DNA of 42,801 nt from Melioribacter sp. (GTDB taxonomy: Bacteria > Bacteroidota > Ignavibacteria > Ignavibacteriales > Melioribacteraceae), in assembly GCA_023250955.1 (NCBI GenBank), contig JAHEZQ010000035.1, forward strand, positions 1-42,801, read 5' to 3'. This document shows, piece by piece, positions 31,625 through 39,630 of this stretch (position 1 is its first letter; every line of letters begins with the position of its first letter). The translations under genes were made by a program, and so were the position numbers. The notes beneath the pieces are model-generated. The model was given only the letters and a program-made list of their open reading frames with translations, searched no databases and was not told the origin of the DNA.

Positions 31625-31966
31625 ATGAAAAAGTTTTTTAATAATAGCGTAAAAAAAATAATAACTCTTCTGCTTCTGGGATTTTTTTTATTCTCATTTT
31701 TACACTCAGAGTTGGGTTTTCTTGATTTTGACGGTGATAATCATGGCGATCATGATTACTGTCAAATTGTTAAGAATACGAACGCACATTCAAAGATATT
31801 AATAGAAGATCTACCGAAACTTGAACTTAATAAAGATATTTGCATTCATTGTTTGGAAAAAGTAGATGCACAAACAGCACAAATACATTTTGAAATAAGA
31901 AACCTACGTCAATTAATTAAAAATACAACCGGAATATACTTGTTTAACAAGACCATTCTGATTTAA
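31625..31966 (+). CDS. small exported protein with Asp/His/Cys metal-binding-like motifs
   Basis: The ATG at 31625 gives a 113-residue protein. One hydrophobic segment (about 10-30) is followed by an acidic stretch FLDFDGDNHGDHDYC and later ICIHCLEK, both plausible metal ligands. Short proteins of this shape often precede CusC/CzcC genes in Bacteroidota, but I know no function for them. A TTG at 31616 could start a slightly longer form. It lies 71 bases before the TolC-family gene and is probably co-transcribed. Confidence 0.55.
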   Translation: MKKFFNNSVKKIITLLLLGFFLFSFLHSELGFLDFDGDNHGDHDYCQIVKNTNAHSKILIEDLPKLELNKDICIHCLEKVDAQTAQIHFEIRNLRQLIKNTTGIYLFNKTILI

Positions 31967-32037
31967 CCAGTTTCTTTTCATTTCGTTAATCCCTCTCGGG
32001 ATAAGTGTAATTTACAATTAATCTATTTGGAGAAAGT

Positions 32038-33306
32038 ATGAACAAACTTTTTGTTTTGTTCGCAATTGCAATAATGCCGATATGCGTTTACGGACAAACT
32101 GAAACTAAAAAACTTAGTTTGAATGAAGCCATTGAAATAGGATTGAGAAATAATCCAGAAGTAAAAAGCGCAACAGAAAATATTTCTGCATCCAAGGGAA
32201 GGTTTTGGAGCGGGATATCGTTACCTCAACCGGAAGTTGGAATGAGCTATGAATACGCACCGGTGAACAGCAGTTTGAGTAATTACAGTGAAAAAACTTT
32301 GGCGGTAAGTCAATCTTTCGAGTTCCCCTCCAATTACTTTTTGAAAGGAAGCAAATACAACAAGGAAGAAGAGATTGCAGTTTACAAACTAAACTTGACT
32401 GAGCGAAGCGTTATAAACCAGGTAAAGACCAGTTACTACAAAGTTCTAGCGAAACAACATCAAATTAAATTTGCCGAAGAAAATCTTAAAATCTCTGAAG
32501 ATTTTTTTAAGAAAGCAGAAATCAGACAGAATGTTGGCGAGGGAACAAATCTTGAAAGATTAACAGCCAAGGTTCAATACACAGAAGCAATGAATAATCT
32601 AGAAGTTGCTAAGAATGAATTAACAACAGCATTTGCAGAATTAAATTATTCTCTTGGATATGGAAAGCAAAGTTATGAAGCGAAGTTTGGATTAAGTGAT
32701 TCTCTTGTTTTTGCTGATCATAAAATAAACTTTGATGAAATTTATAAATCATTTGAAGAAACAAATCCTCAAGTAAAAATAGCAGAACTTAATTATGGAA
32801 TAGCATCAGTTGAAAAAGGACTGGCGTGGTCATCAGTTCTACCGAATATTAATATTTCTTATTTCAAACAAACAAGAGATGGCGATACGGGATTCTACGG
32901 TGCTTCGTTCGGTATATCGGTTCCACTATGGTTTATGTTTGACCAGAGAGGAAAAATACAAGAGGCGGTTGCGAATCAGTCTATATCTGAATCTGAACTT
33001 CAATTGACGAAGAATGAAGTTGCTTTGAAATTAAAAAGCACTTTCACAGATCACGAGAATAATCTGAAGCAGGTAAAACTATATGTGAATGATATTCTTC
33101 CTCAAGTCGAAGAAATATACAGAATTGCAATAAAAAGTTACGATGCAGGAGAATTAACCTACCTAGAATATCTACAGGCAAAGCAAACATGGATAAACTC
33201 ACGAAACAATTACATAAATGTATTATTCAACCATTACCAATCGGTTTTTAGGATTGAGGAAATTGCCGGACAAAATATTATTGACAAATCAGAATTGGAG
33301 AAATAA
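32038..33306 (+). CDS. TolC-family outer-membrane efflux protein (CusC/CzcC-like)
   Basis: This 422-residue protein has a signal peptide (MNKLFVLFAIAIMPICVYGQ) and two repeats of the OEP fold: LNEAIEIGLRNNPEVKSATE near the start and FEETNPQVKIAELNYGIASV about residue 240. Long heptad-rich helices and a typical C-terminal YDAGELTYLEYLQAKQTW (about 365-385) follow. It forms the outer-membrane channel of a tripartite efflux pump. Its stop is directly followed by the adaptor start with no gap, so it is part of one CBA operon with the next two genes. Confidence 0.9.
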   Translation: MNKLFVLFAIAIMPICVYGQTETKKLSLNEAIEIGLRNNPEVKSATENISASKGRFWSGISLPQPEVGMSYEYAPVNSSLSNYSEKTLAVSQSFEFPSNYFLKGSKYNKEEEIAVYKLNLTERSVINQVKTSYYKVLAKQHQIKFAEENLKISEDFFKKAEIRQNVGEGTNLERLTAKVQYTEAMNNLEVAKNELTTAFAELNYSLGYGKQSYEAKFGLSDSLVFADHKINFDEIYKSFEETNPQVKIAELNYGIASVEKGLAWSSVLPNINISYFKQTRDGDTGFYGASFGISVPLWFMFDQRGKIQEAVANQSISESELQLTKNEVALKLKSTFTDHENNLKQVKLYVNDILPQVEEIYRIAIKSYDAGELTYLEYLQAKQTWINSRNNYINVLFNHYQSVFRIEEIAGQNIIDKSELEK

Positions 33307-34473
33307 ATGAAATCAAGTATTAAATTATTAATTGCCGTGATTGTTTTAGCGTATGGTTTTTATGGATGCGGCGGCAAGGAAGAAATAAAAAAAGAAGAAA
33401 GTAAAAAAGAGCAAAGTGAAGTTGTCAAGTTATCCAGGGAATCAGTTAAGCAAATCAAATTGGAAACCGAGATAGTGAAATTACAACCATATACGGGCTA
33501 TATAACAATTCCCGCAAAAGTGATTACGAATCAGGATAATGAAGCGCAAATAGGTTCCCTTGTTCAAGGAAGAGTTCACCAGGTATTTGTAAAAGTCGGC
33601 GATTTTGTTAAAGCGGGACAAGTATTAATGACAGTTGAGGGGCTGGACGTTGGAGAAATAAAAGCAGGCTTTTTAATTGCAAAAGCCGCACTTGATTACA
33701 CAAAAGCGAATTATGAAAGACAGCAAAAGTTATTTAATGAAAAAATAGGATCCCAAAAATCATTATTAGAAAGTCAATCTGAATATGAAAAAGCTCTCGC
33801 TGAATATAAAGCTGAAGATAAAAAAATACATTCTGTTGGTTTGAGTGATGAAGATGTAACTGACGCAAAGATAGGAGAAGAGCATACATCCGGTACGCTG
33901 CCAATTAAATCGTCAATTAATGGAATTGTGGTTGAAAGAAATATTGTTATCGGGCAATTGGTTGATGCTACAACAAACGCATTCAAAGTAATCAATACTA
34001 ACAATGTTTGGGTCGACGGGCAAATCTATGAAAAGGATATTGCGAAGATAAATCAAAAAACTAATGCGTTATTCACTTCTGCTACTTATACAAATGAGAA
34101 ATTCAATGGAAGAATAATATACATTGGTCAAACTGTTGATGAGAAGTCAAGAACAATAACAATCCGCGGTGAATTTAGTAATGCAAACAACAAACTGAAA
34201 CCGCAAATGTTTGGTGAATTGAAAATTCCGGTAAGTTCAAATGCTAAAGCAATAATGATTCCGGAAGAAGCTGTGGTTAAAGAAGGTGGACAAGAATATG
34301 TTTTTGTTCAAACAAGTGATTCCACATTTGAGAAAAAAATTATAGTTACTGGAATTTTGATTGATAATCGAATTGAAATTAAGGAAGGTTTGAAAGAAGG
34401 TGAAAAAGTAGTGTCGAAGGGTGTGTTCTATTTAAAGAGCGAATTGAAAAAAGATGAATTGACGGGAGAATAA
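33307..34473 (+). CDS. RND efflux periplasmic adaptor lipoprotein (CusB/CzcB-like)
   Basis: This 388-residue membrane-fusion protein has a lipobox (GFYGC, lipidated C21) and a charged linker. The biotinyl-lipoyl-like domain carries GSLVQGRVHQVFVKVGDFVK and AGQVLMTVEG; a helical hairpin (about 120-165) and the second half lipoyl segment (TSGTLPIKSSINGIVVERNI) follow, and then beta-barrel and membrane-proximal domains to the end. It links the TolC-like channel to the RND pump. The RND gene starts four bases after its stop. Confidence 0.92.
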   Translation: MKSSIKLLIAVIVLAYGFYGCGGKEEIKKEESKKEQSEVVKLSRESVKQIKLETEIVKLQPYTGYITIPAKVITNQDNEAQIGSLVQGRVHQVFVKVGDFVKAGQVLMTVEGLDVGEIKAGFLIAKAALDYTKANYERQQKLFNEKIGSQKSLLESQSEYEKALAEYKAEDKKIHSVGLSDEDVTDAKIGEEHTSGTLPIKSSINGIVVERNIVIGQLVDATTNAFKVINTNNVWVDGQIYEKDIAKINQKTNALFTSATYTNEKFNGRIIYIGQTVDEKSRTITIRGEFSNANNKLKPQMFGELKIPVSSNAKAIMIPEEAVVKEGGQEYVFVQTSDSTFEKKIIVTGILIDNRIEIKEGLKEGEKVVSKGVFYLKSELKKDELTGE

Positions 34474-34477
34474 AATA

Positions 34478-37400
34478 ATGCTAGAGAAAATTATATCAAT
34501 GACATTGAAGCAGAAAGGAATGATAATATTTCTTGCGCTGCTTATTATTGCGTTTGGTTTGTATTCGTATCTCACGTTACCGATAGATGCTTTCCCGGAT
34601 GTAACGAATATTCAAGTAGAAGTAGTAAGCCACGCGAATGGACTTTCCGCAATAGAGATTGAGCGGAATGTAACTTATCCGATTGAAATGGCTATGCGCG
34701 GTTTGCCGGATGTGGAACAAATGAGATCGGTTACAAAGTTCGGGCTTTCAATAGTAACAATTGTATTTAAGGATAATATTGATATTTATTTTGCACGCCA
34801 GCTTGTATTTGAGCGATTGGGTGAAGCAAAAGAAAATGTTCCCAAAGGTGTTGAGGTTGCTATGGGCCCAATCGCAACTGCGATGGGAGAAATATATCAA
34901 TATACTCTCGAAGGAAAGATGCCAAGCGATTCGTTGGCAAAAGTTGGTTATCTAACAAACTTAAGAACAATACAAGAGTGGATTATTGCTCCGCAATTGA
35001 AAAGCGTTGCCGGAGTAAATGAAATAAATTCATTCGGCGGCTACTTTAAACAATACCAGGTAATCGTATCGCCGGAAAAATTGTTGAAGTATGCAATAAC
35101 AGCAGATGAAGTTTACTCTGCAATCGAGAACAATAATCAAAATGTAGGTGGTAATATTCTTGAAAGGAATTCAGATCAATATATCGTTCGCGGAGTTGGA
35201 TTAATTAAAAATGTTGACGATATAGAGAACATCGTTCTGAAAGCCCACGAAGGAACACCGACTTACATAAGAGATGTTGCAGAAGTAAAGATTGGAGAAG
35301 CTGTGCGAATGGGCGCGGCAATGACGAACGGTAAAGATGAAGCCGTTGGCGGAATTGTAATGATGCTGCGCGGAGAAAACAGCCGTGAAGTTGTAAAGCG
35401 TGTGGAAGAAAAAGTAAGAGAAATAAATGATAACAACATCCTTCCGGATGGAATAAAGATGGTTCCTTATTATGATAGAAGCGACATAGTAAACGCGAGC
35501 GTGAATACAGTAAACAAAGCTCTGCTCGAAGGCGCTTTTCTTGTTCTCATAATCTTGTATTTATTACTGAGAAGTTTTAGAGGAAGTTTTGTAGTGCTGC
35601 TTGCTTTACCTCTTTCGCTGCTTGTAACTTTTGTAGTGATGAAGCTAGTAGGGCTCAGTGCGAACCTAATGTCACTCGGCGGAATAGCTATTTCCATTGG
35701 AATGATTTTAGACTCAGCAATAATACAAGTGGAAAATGTTCAACGTCATTACGTTGAGATGAAAAAAGATGAACATCCAATTCTTGTGGTTCTCAAGGCA
35801 GTAATTGAAGTTCAAAAGCCCAGTATTTTTGGAGTGTTAATTATTGCCATTACATTTCTTCCTATTCTATCGTTAGAAGGTATTGAGGGAAAGATGTTCG
35901 GACCACTTGCCAAGACAGTTGCAATTGCACTTCTTTCATCTTTATTAATTTCAATTGTGGTAATACCGGTTTTCTGTTCAATTTTCTTGAAGCCGCACCC
36001 GGAAAAAGAAAGCGTGATAATGAAGTATGCAAAGAAATATTATCTGCCGCTTTTGGAATATGTGATGAAGAAGAAAATAGTAATATTAAGTATTGCCGGA
36101 GTATTCTTGATAGCCGCTTTGTTCATCTTCACAAGATTAGGAACGGAGTTTATTCCGACAATGGATGAAGGCGCATTTGATATGGATGTTGCTTTACTTC
36201 CGGGAGTATCACTTTCGAAAGCAATGGAAGTAAATCAGCTTGCGGCACAGAAGATGAAAGAATTTGAGGAACTGGATGTAGTTGTATCGCGAATCGGTCA
36301 AACCGGTGTTGCAATGGATACAAGAGGCGTGGATAAAACCGGCTATGTTGGAATTTTGAAACCAAAGAGCCAATGGAAGAGAAATATTACAAGAGAAGAA
36401 TTGACAAATGAAATGAGAGCATCGCTGGGAACAATACCGGGGATTGGTTCCAGTTTCAGCCAGCCAATACAGTGTAGAATAGACGAGCTGGTTGCTGGAA
36501 CAAAAGCTCAATTAATTTTAAAACTTTTTGGTGATGACATTGATTTGCTAAAAAATAAAGCTGATGAAATCGCTAAAGTTCTTTCAACTGTTAAAGGTGG
36601 AACGGATTTGATGACAGAGAAAGTTTCAGGTCAGTCATATTTAACAATAAATATTGACCGTTCTAAAATTGCACGTTATGGACTAAATATCAGCGATGTT
36701 CAAAATGTAATTGAGATTGCGATTGCAGGAAAAGCTGCTACTAAGTTTTATGAAGAGAATCGAAGTTTTGATATTACAGTCCGCATGCCGGAAGAAAAGA
36801 GAAATTCGATTGAGACAATAGAGAACATTCTGGTTCCCACAAAAGATGGGATGAATATTCCTCTGGCACAATTGGCAGAAATAAAAATGATTGAAGGACC
36901 GGTGCAAATAAGCCGGCAGGATGGAATTAGAAGGATTGGGATTGAGATGAACGTAAGCGGAAGAGATATAGGCAGTTTTGTAGCAGAGGCAAAACAAAAA
37001 ATAAAAGAAAAGGTTCAGCTTCCGGCAGGATATTATTTAACATGGGGCGGACAGTTTGAAAACCAGCAAAGAGCAATGAACAAGCTAATGATCGTTGGAC
37101 CCATTGCAATCGGATTAATTCTACTTCTCTTATTTGTAACGTTCAAATCTGTCCCCTTGGCATTGTTGGTAATATCAAATTTACCATTTGCTTTAATCGG
37201 TGGAATCTTCTCGCTCTACATATCGGGATTGTATTTATCGGTTCCGGCTTCGGTTGGGTTTATAGTTTTGTTTGGTGTTGCAGTGTTGAACGGTGTTGTG
37301 TTGGTATCACAAATCTCGCAATTGCGTGAAGAAGGGCTTGAATTGCAGGAGGCGATTAGGAAAGGAGCGCTAAATAGATTACGTCCGGTTTTGATGACTG

Positions 37401-37582
37401 CATCGATAGCAATATTCAGTTTGATGCCAATGCTTTTTGCAAGCGGAACCGGATCGGAAATTCAAAAACCGCTTGCGACTGTTGTGGTTGGCGGATTGAT
37501 AACCTCGACTCTTTTAACACTTTTATTAATACCGGCAGTTTACAGTTGGTTTGAGAAGAGAAAAGTTGATACAGAAATGTAA
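34478..37582 (+). CDS. heavy-metal efflux RND pump (CusA/CzcA family)
   Basis: This 1034-residue inner-membrane transporter shows HME-RND features: YLTLPIDAFPDVTNIQVEV, the periplasmic porter domains, and TM4 motif SIGMILDSAIIQVENVQ. TM4 retains the second Asp and the Glu of the proton relay but has Ser where CzcA has its first Asp; CusA also lacks that Asp. The pore segment SFSQPIQCRIDELVAGTKAQ is nearer to CzcA. Metal preference is therefore uncertain; the Zn/Cd-type ATPase downstream favours divalent zinc, cobalt or cadmium. A hairpin terminator or attenuator follows. Confidence 0.92.
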   Translation: MLEKIISMTLKQKGMIIFLALLIIAFGLYSYLTLPIDAFPDVTNIQVEVVSHANGLSAIEIERNVTYPIEMAMRGLPDVEQMRSVTKFGLSIVTIVFKDNIDIYFARQLVFERLGEAKENVPKGVEVAMGPIATAMGEIYQYTLEGKMPSDSLAKVGYLTNLRTIQEWIIAPQLKSVAGVNEINSFGGYFKQYQVIVSPEKLLKYAITADEVYSAIENNNQNVGGNILERNSDQYIVRGVGLIKNVDDIENIVLKAHEGTPTYIRDVAEVKIGEAVRMGAAMTNGKDEAVGGIVMMLRGENSREVVKRVEEKVREINDNNILPDGIKMVPYYDRSDIVNASVNTVNKALLEGAFLVLIILYLLLRSFRGSFVVLLALPLSLLVTFVVMKLVGLSANLMSLGGIAISIGMILDSAIIQVENVQRHYVEMKKDEHPILVVLKAVIEVQKPSIFGVLIIAITFLPILSLEGIEGKMFGPLAKTVAIALLSSLLISIVVIPVFCSIFLKPHPEKESVIMKYAKKYYLPLLEYVMKKKIVILSIAGVFLIAALFIFTRLGTEFIPTMDEGAFDMDVALLPGVSLSKAMEVNQLAAQKMKEFEELDVVVSRIGQTGVAMDTRGVDKTGYVGILKPKSQWKRNITREELTNEMRASLGTIPGIGSSFSQPIQCRIDELVAGTKAQLILKLFGDDIDLLKNKADEIAKVLSTVKGGTDLMTEKVSGQSYLTINIDRSKIARYGLNISDVQNVIEIAIAGKAATKFYEENRSFDITVRMPEEKRNSIETIENILVPTKDGMNIPLAQLAEIKMIEGPVQISRQDGIRRIGIEMNVSGRDIGSFVAEAKQKIKEKVQLPAGYYLTWGGQFENQQRAMNKLMIVGPIAIGLILLLLFVTFKSVPLALLVISNLPFALIGGIFSLYISGLYLSVPASVGFIVLFGVAVLNGVVLVSQISQLREEGLELQEAIRKGALNRLRPVLMTASIAIFSLMPMLFASGTGSEIQKPLATVVVGGLITSTLLTLLLIPAVYSWFEKRKVDTEM

Positions 37583-37594
37583 ATAATATTTTAC

Positions 37595-37618
37595 GGCTTA
37601 TTACAAGAGTAATAAGCC
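37595..37618 (+). terminator. hairpin between the RND pump and the PII-like gene
   Basis: GGCTTATTA (37595-37603) pairs perfectly with TAATAAGCC (37610-37618), followed by AGTTT. It may partly terminate transcription after the CBA genes and lower PII-like expression. Confidence 0.65.
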
Positions 37619-37646
37619 AGTTTAAATAAGTAATGAGGAAAATAAA

Positions 37647-37988
37647 ATGAAAGAGATAAAAGCAATAATAAGACCGTTTAAATTACTGGATGTAACTGAA
37701 GCTCTTCAAAAGATTGAAGGACTGCCGGGCGTAACGGTATCTGAAATAAAAGGATTTGGAAAAAGCAGAGCTAAGAATGCAAAGGATAAAGTAACTTATG
37801 AACTTGTGGAATTTATTCCACGAATAAAATTAGAGGTTGTTGTTGCCGATAAAATGGCTGATGAAGTTGTAAATGTAATTCAAAAATATTCACATACCGG
37901 AAATACAGGCGATGGAAAAATATTTATCATAAATGTTGAAGAGGTTGTAAAGATTAGAACCAATGAAAGAGGGAAAGAAGCGGTTTAG
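37647..37988 (+). CDS. PII-family signalling protein of the metal-efflux type
   Basis: This 113-residue protein has the PII fold: MKEIKAIIRPFKLLDVTEAL at the start, B-loop HTGNTGDGKIFI, and C-terminal VVKIRTNERGKEAV. The T-loop (about 36-56, GFGKSRAKNAKDKVTYELVE) differs from GlnB/GlnK and lacks the ELYRGAEY region with the uridylylated tyrosine. PII proteins bind ATP/ADP and control partner proteins by the T-loop. A subgroup (PII-NG) is linked to heavy-metal efflux operons, which fits here: its likely partner is the RND pump or the metal-import balance instead of nitrogen metabolism. Confidence 0.85.
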   Translation: MKEIKAIIRPFKLLDVTEALQKIEGLPGVTVSEIKGFGKSRAKNAKDKVTYELVEFIPRIKLEVVVADKMADEVVNVIQKYSHTGNTGDGKIFIINVEEVVKIRTNERGKEAV

Positions 37989-38033
37989 ATTGAATACGAA
38001 ATAGGATGAATCATAGTAAAGATAAGGATCAAA

Positions 38034-38507
38034 ATGGAAGCGACAAGTCTTAGAAAACCTAAAATATTCTTAGCAATAATATTCTTATCCTTTTTTCTAA
38101 CAGGATGTAATCCGTTAATTATTATTGAAGAAGGCAAAAACAGCGCTGTGCAGGAATTATATTTTGATAATTATAAAATGCAAGTCCGGATTACTCGTGT
38201 ATCTGATGATAATGAATATCTTTGTTCATTCTTACTTTTTAATAAAACCGGTGTTACTACCATAACCGGTATAAAATCTCATTTGGATATAATAAAGTAT
38301 GGTCCACGCCGTCATAGATATACGCGAGAAAAATTTCCATATTTGAACGGATTGGAATTAATTTATAATTCAACAACAAATGAATATGAGCAGAAATATA
38401 AATTTACTACCAAGGGTAAATATGAACTAACAATCAGATTAAGCGAAATTGCCGGGAAAGCATTAGAAGAAGAAATTCTTGTTTCGTTCGACCATGAAAC
38501 GAAGTGA
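38034..38507 (+). CDS. lipoprotein of unknown function
   Basis: This 157-residue protein has a lipoprotein signal (FLSFFLTGC, lipidated about C25). The mature part is a probable beta-sandwich with KMQVRITRVSDDNEYLCSFL and a C-terminal KGKYELTIRLSEIAGKALEE, reminiscent of FixH/YtkA-like or CopC-type Ig-like domains, but I cannot assign it. It lies between the PII-like and CcmE-like genes on the same strand and may bind metal in the periplasm; no clear metal-ligand cluster is visible. Confidence 0.55.
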   Translation: MEATSLRKPKIFLAIIFLSFFLTGCNPLIIIEEGKNSAVQELYFDNYKMQVRITRVSDDNEYLCSFLLFNKTGVTTITGIKSHLDIIKYGPRRHRYTREKFPYLNGLELIYNSTTNEYEQKYKFTTKGKYELTIRLSEIAGKALEEEILVSFDHETK

Positions 38508-38559
38508 TAGATTCTCTTATACTATAACAAGACATATAAACTAAATTCTAGGAATGAAT

Positions 38560-38910
38560 ATGAGAAAGATATCAAAGTTGATTTTACCTCTAATTTCTAT
38601 AACCGTTCTTGTGGTCATTTATTATATCTATTTTGCACCGAGCAAAGAATTGGGCTCATTTAGTAAATTCGACGGAGGAAGCGAAATTAACCAACAGATA
38701 AATGTAAGTGTTGTTAAAGTAAATGGTTTTGAACGAGATAAAAGCGGTGGAATCATTTCCTTCTATGCAAAGGATAAAAATAATCTTGAGATAAAAATTA
38801 CGCTCCACGAACCGGCTCCGGAAGAAATAGTTAATGCCGAAGTTGTTGAGTTGATGGGGCATATGCACGGAAATAGTTTTGTAGCTTCAGGCGTTATAGT
38901 TCTAAAGTAA
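38560..38910 (+). CDS. CcmE-like OB-fold protein without the haem-binding motif
   Basis: From the ATG at 38560, which has AGGA at better spacing than the ATG at 38554, the protein has 116 residues: one N-terminal TM anchor (about 7-26) and a periplasmic OB-fold (VSVVKVNGFERDKSGGIISF through AEVVELMGHMHGNSFVASGV). The order matches CcmE, the haem chaperone of cytochrome c maturation, but the HxxxY haem-attachment motif is not visible; GHMHG is the only His pair. It could be a degenerate CcmE or a metal-binding OB-fold. Context is the metal cluster with a c-type cytochrome lipoprotein upstream. Confidence 0.55.
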   Translation: MRKISKLILPLISITVLVVIYYIYFAPSKELGSFSKFDGGSEINQQINVSVVKVNGFERDKSGGIISFYAKDKNNLEIKITLHEPAPEEIVNAEVVELMGHMHGNSFVASGVIVLK

Positions 38911-38971
38911 CAAACTGTGTTTGAATGAATAATTGGAACTAAATTTACAAATAATTTAGAGGATATTGAGT

Positions 38972-39610
38972 ATGACAGGTTTATCACAAATAATGATAGG
39001 TGCGCTTTTACTTAGCATAGTTCACGCATCGATACCAAACCATTGGATTCCATTAGTTGTTCTTTCAAAAGCCGAAAAGTGGAATGAAAAATCAACTATG
39101 GGTATAACCGCAATTGCGGGTTTCGCTCATACATTAAGCACAATAATAATTGGAATAATAGTTGGATTTATGGGCTATAAATTATCCGGTTCCTATTCCT
39201 TTATAGTTGGAGTAATAGCGCCAAGCTTGCTGATACTTCTCGGAATTATTTATCTCGGTTTTAGCATTCGTGAAAACAAACATCATCATCACAATCACGC
39301 TATCCACATTGATGAGACTAAAAAGAAAACTACTACTGCAATAGTCCTTGCTCTAACTCTTTCTATGTTTTTCTCGCCTTGTCTGGAAATAGAAGCATAC
39401 TTCTTTGTTGCGGGCAAACTCGGCTGGGAAGGAATAATAACAGTATCAGTAATTTATACTTTCGTTACTATTGCTGGAATGCTTCTGCTTGTATGGCTTG
39501 GAATGAAAGGAGTTAAAAAAATAAAATCACACTTTCTTGAACATCATGAAAAAACAATTACCGGAATTTTGCTAATCGTTTTGGGAATAGCTGGATTTTT
39601 TATAAGATAA
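38972..39610 (+). CDS. polytopic membrane protein with His-rich loop (TauE/NicO-like)
   Basis: From the ATG at 38972, with GAGG upstream, the protein has 212 residues and about six TM helices. Features include HASIPNHWIPLVVLSKAEKW near the start, a central loop with HHHHNHAIHID (about 111-121), and FFSPCLEIEAYFF in a later helix. The two-half layout with a cytoplasmic or periplasmic His-rich loop resembles NicO/RcnA and the TauE/HupE-like superfamily, which export or handle nickel or cobalt. Substrate unknown; the position just before the P-type ATPase supports metal handling. Confidence 0.65.
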   Translation: MTGLSQIMIGALLLSIVHASIPNHWIPLVVLSKAEKWNEKSTMGITAIAGFAHTLSTIIIGIIVGFMGYKLSGSYSFIVGVIAPSLLILLGIIYLGFSIRENKHHHHNHAIHIDETKKKTTTAIVLALTLSMFFSPCLEIEAYFFVAGKLGWEGIITVSVIYTFVTIAGMLLLVWLGMKGVKKIKSHFLEHHEKTITGILLIVLGIAGFFIR

Positions 39611-39630
39611 TGAGAAAATAAGCTAAAGGT

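Noticed and set aside
36150-36997. Several minus-strand frames of 70-104 codons inside the RND pump gene
   Set aside because: They are antisense to a fully supported conserved gene and have no independent support.
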